Position numbers and translations under genes: made by a program
Notes under the pieces: model-generated
Told to the model about the DNA's origin: nothing
Database searches by the model: none
What the model saw: the letters and a program-made list of their open reading frames with translations, nothing else
DNA from: JAKAGZ01 sp963748105
GTDB taxonomy: Bacteria > Bacteroidota > Ignavibacteria > Ignavibacteriales > Ignavibacteriaceae
Reading direction: 5' to 3'
NCBI GenBank assembly: GCA_963748105.1
Contig: CAVVHP010000013.1
Location: 23,375-87,374 of the forward strand
Length of the DNA stretch: 64,000 bases
Shown: one piece after another, positions 63,287 through 64,000 of the stretch
Position numbering within the stretch: the stretch's first letter is position 1
How the letters are laid out: each line of letters starts with the position of its first letter

Positions 63287-63412
63287 ATGTTTATGTCTGA
63301 TATAATATCAGATTTAATACTTAAATTTCTTATTTCAGGTGTAATACTGTTTGTAGTTTTCATTACTGTCAGCTACTTTGCATACAGATTTAAAAACAAA
63401 AGCTATAAATAA
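63287..63412 (+). CDS. Small single-pass membrane protein, 41 residues
   Basis: A short open frame with ATG at 63287 and a strong SD AGGAGG at 63276-63281. It encodes MFMSDIISDLILKFL followed by a hydrophobic stretch (ISGVILFVVFITVSYFAY) and a basic tail RFKNKSYK, a positive-inside single-pass topology. I do not recognise it. The strong SD and the tidy topology are the reasons to call it. From 63413 to 63578 I see no other gene. Confidence 0.55.
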   Translation: MFMSDIISDLILKFLISGVILFVVFITVSYFAYRFKNKSYK

Positions 63413-63578
63413 TATTTCCTCAAATCCCTGGTATTCTTCCTCTCGCAATTATTGCTAATATGGTGCCAATTGCAGATATTATTATTTATGCGTTTCAAAC
63501 TCCACCGATTTTCCTCTAAAGTGTACAGATTCAAATAAAGCAATAGAATTATATAGTTGTATATTCATTTTATAGTTC

Positions 63579-63605
63579 TTGACAACCGACACTAAATTTT
63601 ATATT
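63579..63605 (+). promoter_or_regulatory. Predicted promoter of greA
   Basis: TTGACA at 63579-63584 and TATATT at 63600-63605 with a 15-base spacer, slightly short. The predicted start of transcription would fall near 63612, directly at the hairpin. Confidence 0.45.
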
Positions 63606-63611
63606 TTTTGG

Positions 63612-63652
63612 TGCCACTGTCTCGATATAACGGGACGGTGGCAATTTTTTTT
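63612..63652 (+). terminator. Terminator-like hairpin in the greA leader (attenuator candidate)
   Basis: A 13-bp stem (63612-63624 with 63631-63643), unbroken with two G-T pairs, encloses a six-base loop and is followed by AT and eight T. It lies between the predicted promoter and the greA ATG at 63680, not behind a gene. It can stop most transcripts before greA. Confidence 0.75.
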
Positions 63653-63679
63653 AAACTTCATTAAAACCGGGTTAGAAAA

Positions 63680-64000
63680 ATGGCAGATGCAAACTTTGTT
63701 TATTTAACCAAAGAAAGACTTTTGGAGCTTGAAAAGGAGCTTCGGGAAATGAAAGGCAGCGGCAGGAAAGAAATTGCAAGAAAGATTGCTGAAGCACGTG
63801 CACATGGTGATCTTTCAGAAAATGCTGAATATGATGCCGCTAAAGAGGAACAGGGCCTTTTCGAACTGAAAATAAGTAAAATGGAAAATGTTCTTTCCCG
63901 GGTAAGAATAATCGATCCGTCTGAATTTCCTGAAGGGGAGGCACATATCCTTTCAACCGTAAAAATTAAAAACATAAAAACCGACAAGATTTTTGAATAC
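63680..64000 (+). CDS. greA: Transcription elongation factor GreA (3' truncated by window edge)
   Basis: The first 107 residues are visible. The N-terminal coiled coil runs from about residue 8 to 75, with the tip sequence GDLSENAEYDAAKEEQ, whose acidic residues enter the secondary channel of RNA polymerase and stimulate transcript cleavage. The start of the FKBP-like domain (ILSTVKIKNIKTDKIFEY) is present. GreA rescues backtracked polymerase. The leader carries a promoter and a terminator-like hairpin, so expression may be limited by early termination. The last part of the gene lies beyond the window. Confidence 0.94.
   Translation, partial: MADANFVYLTKERLLELEKELREMKGSGRKEIARKIAEARAHGDLSENAEYDAAKEEQGLFELKISKMENVLSRVRIIDPSEFPEGEAHILSTVKIKNIKTDKIFEY

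Overview
The window is a 64 kb piece of an AT-rich chromosome that looks like a member of the Ignavibacteria (Bacteroidota/Chlorobiota lineage). The main evidence is a type IX secretion (T9SS) C-terminal sorting tail with the motif NYPNPFNP on an M1 peptidase, a TTTG/TAnnTTTG promoter of Bacteroidota type, a B12-riboswitch-controlled TonB receptor, a three-gene succinate dehydrogenase operon with a single fused-type cytochrome b subunit, and DUF6249- and DUF6580-like membrane proteins. The taxonomy is inference; no rRNA is present.

Layout. 1-2.3 kb: end of trxB, then a divergent pair made of a small membrane protein and an ECF sigma/anti-sigma operon, with the same promoter motif on both sides. 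2.4-9.2 kb: a dense housekeeping run (YbjQ, era, EamA, acylphosphatase, ispF, DedA, lnt, threonine aldolase, thioesterase). 9.3-20.7 kb: a fatty-acid degradation cluster (acyl-CoA synthetase, FadN-like multifunctional enzyme, thiolase, long acyl-CoA dehydrogenase, dienoyl-CoA-reductase-like SDR, thioesterase, exonuclease) facing away from an XRE/IrrE-type regulator, with a palindromic operator candidate between them. 20.8-29.1 kb: mixed accessory genes (beta-barrel protein, GNAT and nitrilase, TPR protein, C39-like peptidase back to back with a Ddl-like ATP-grasp ligase, HAD phosphatase). 29.2-32.1 kb: B12 uptake locus. 32.4-35.8 kb: sdhCAB. 35.9-44.8 kb: FmdE-like protein and a six-gene TetR-controlled locus (RND pump, membrane fusion protein, outer membrane factor, porin, TSUP exporter, regulator). 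45-51 kb: an acidic unknown gene, obgE, a peptidase remnant, tRNA-Met, secG, dacB, LOG protein. 51-56.8 kb: rpsU, a zinc-ribbon protein, a second sigma/anti-sigma pair, M14 peptidase, redoxin, DUF2461. 56.9-64 kb: methyltransferase, CYTH, AddB-like nuclease, secreted M1 peptidase, a small membrane protein and greA with a terminator-like leader.

A striking global property is that at least seven otherwise conserved genes are each broken by one frameshift of the same sign (net +1). This fits insertion-type sequencing error better than decay, but has to be checked on reads. The best regulatory observations are the matched ECF promoter pair, the greA leader hairpin, the paired TetR boxes and the fad palindrome. 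I did not find CRISPR arrays, complete insertion sequences, prophages or a clearly new defence system.
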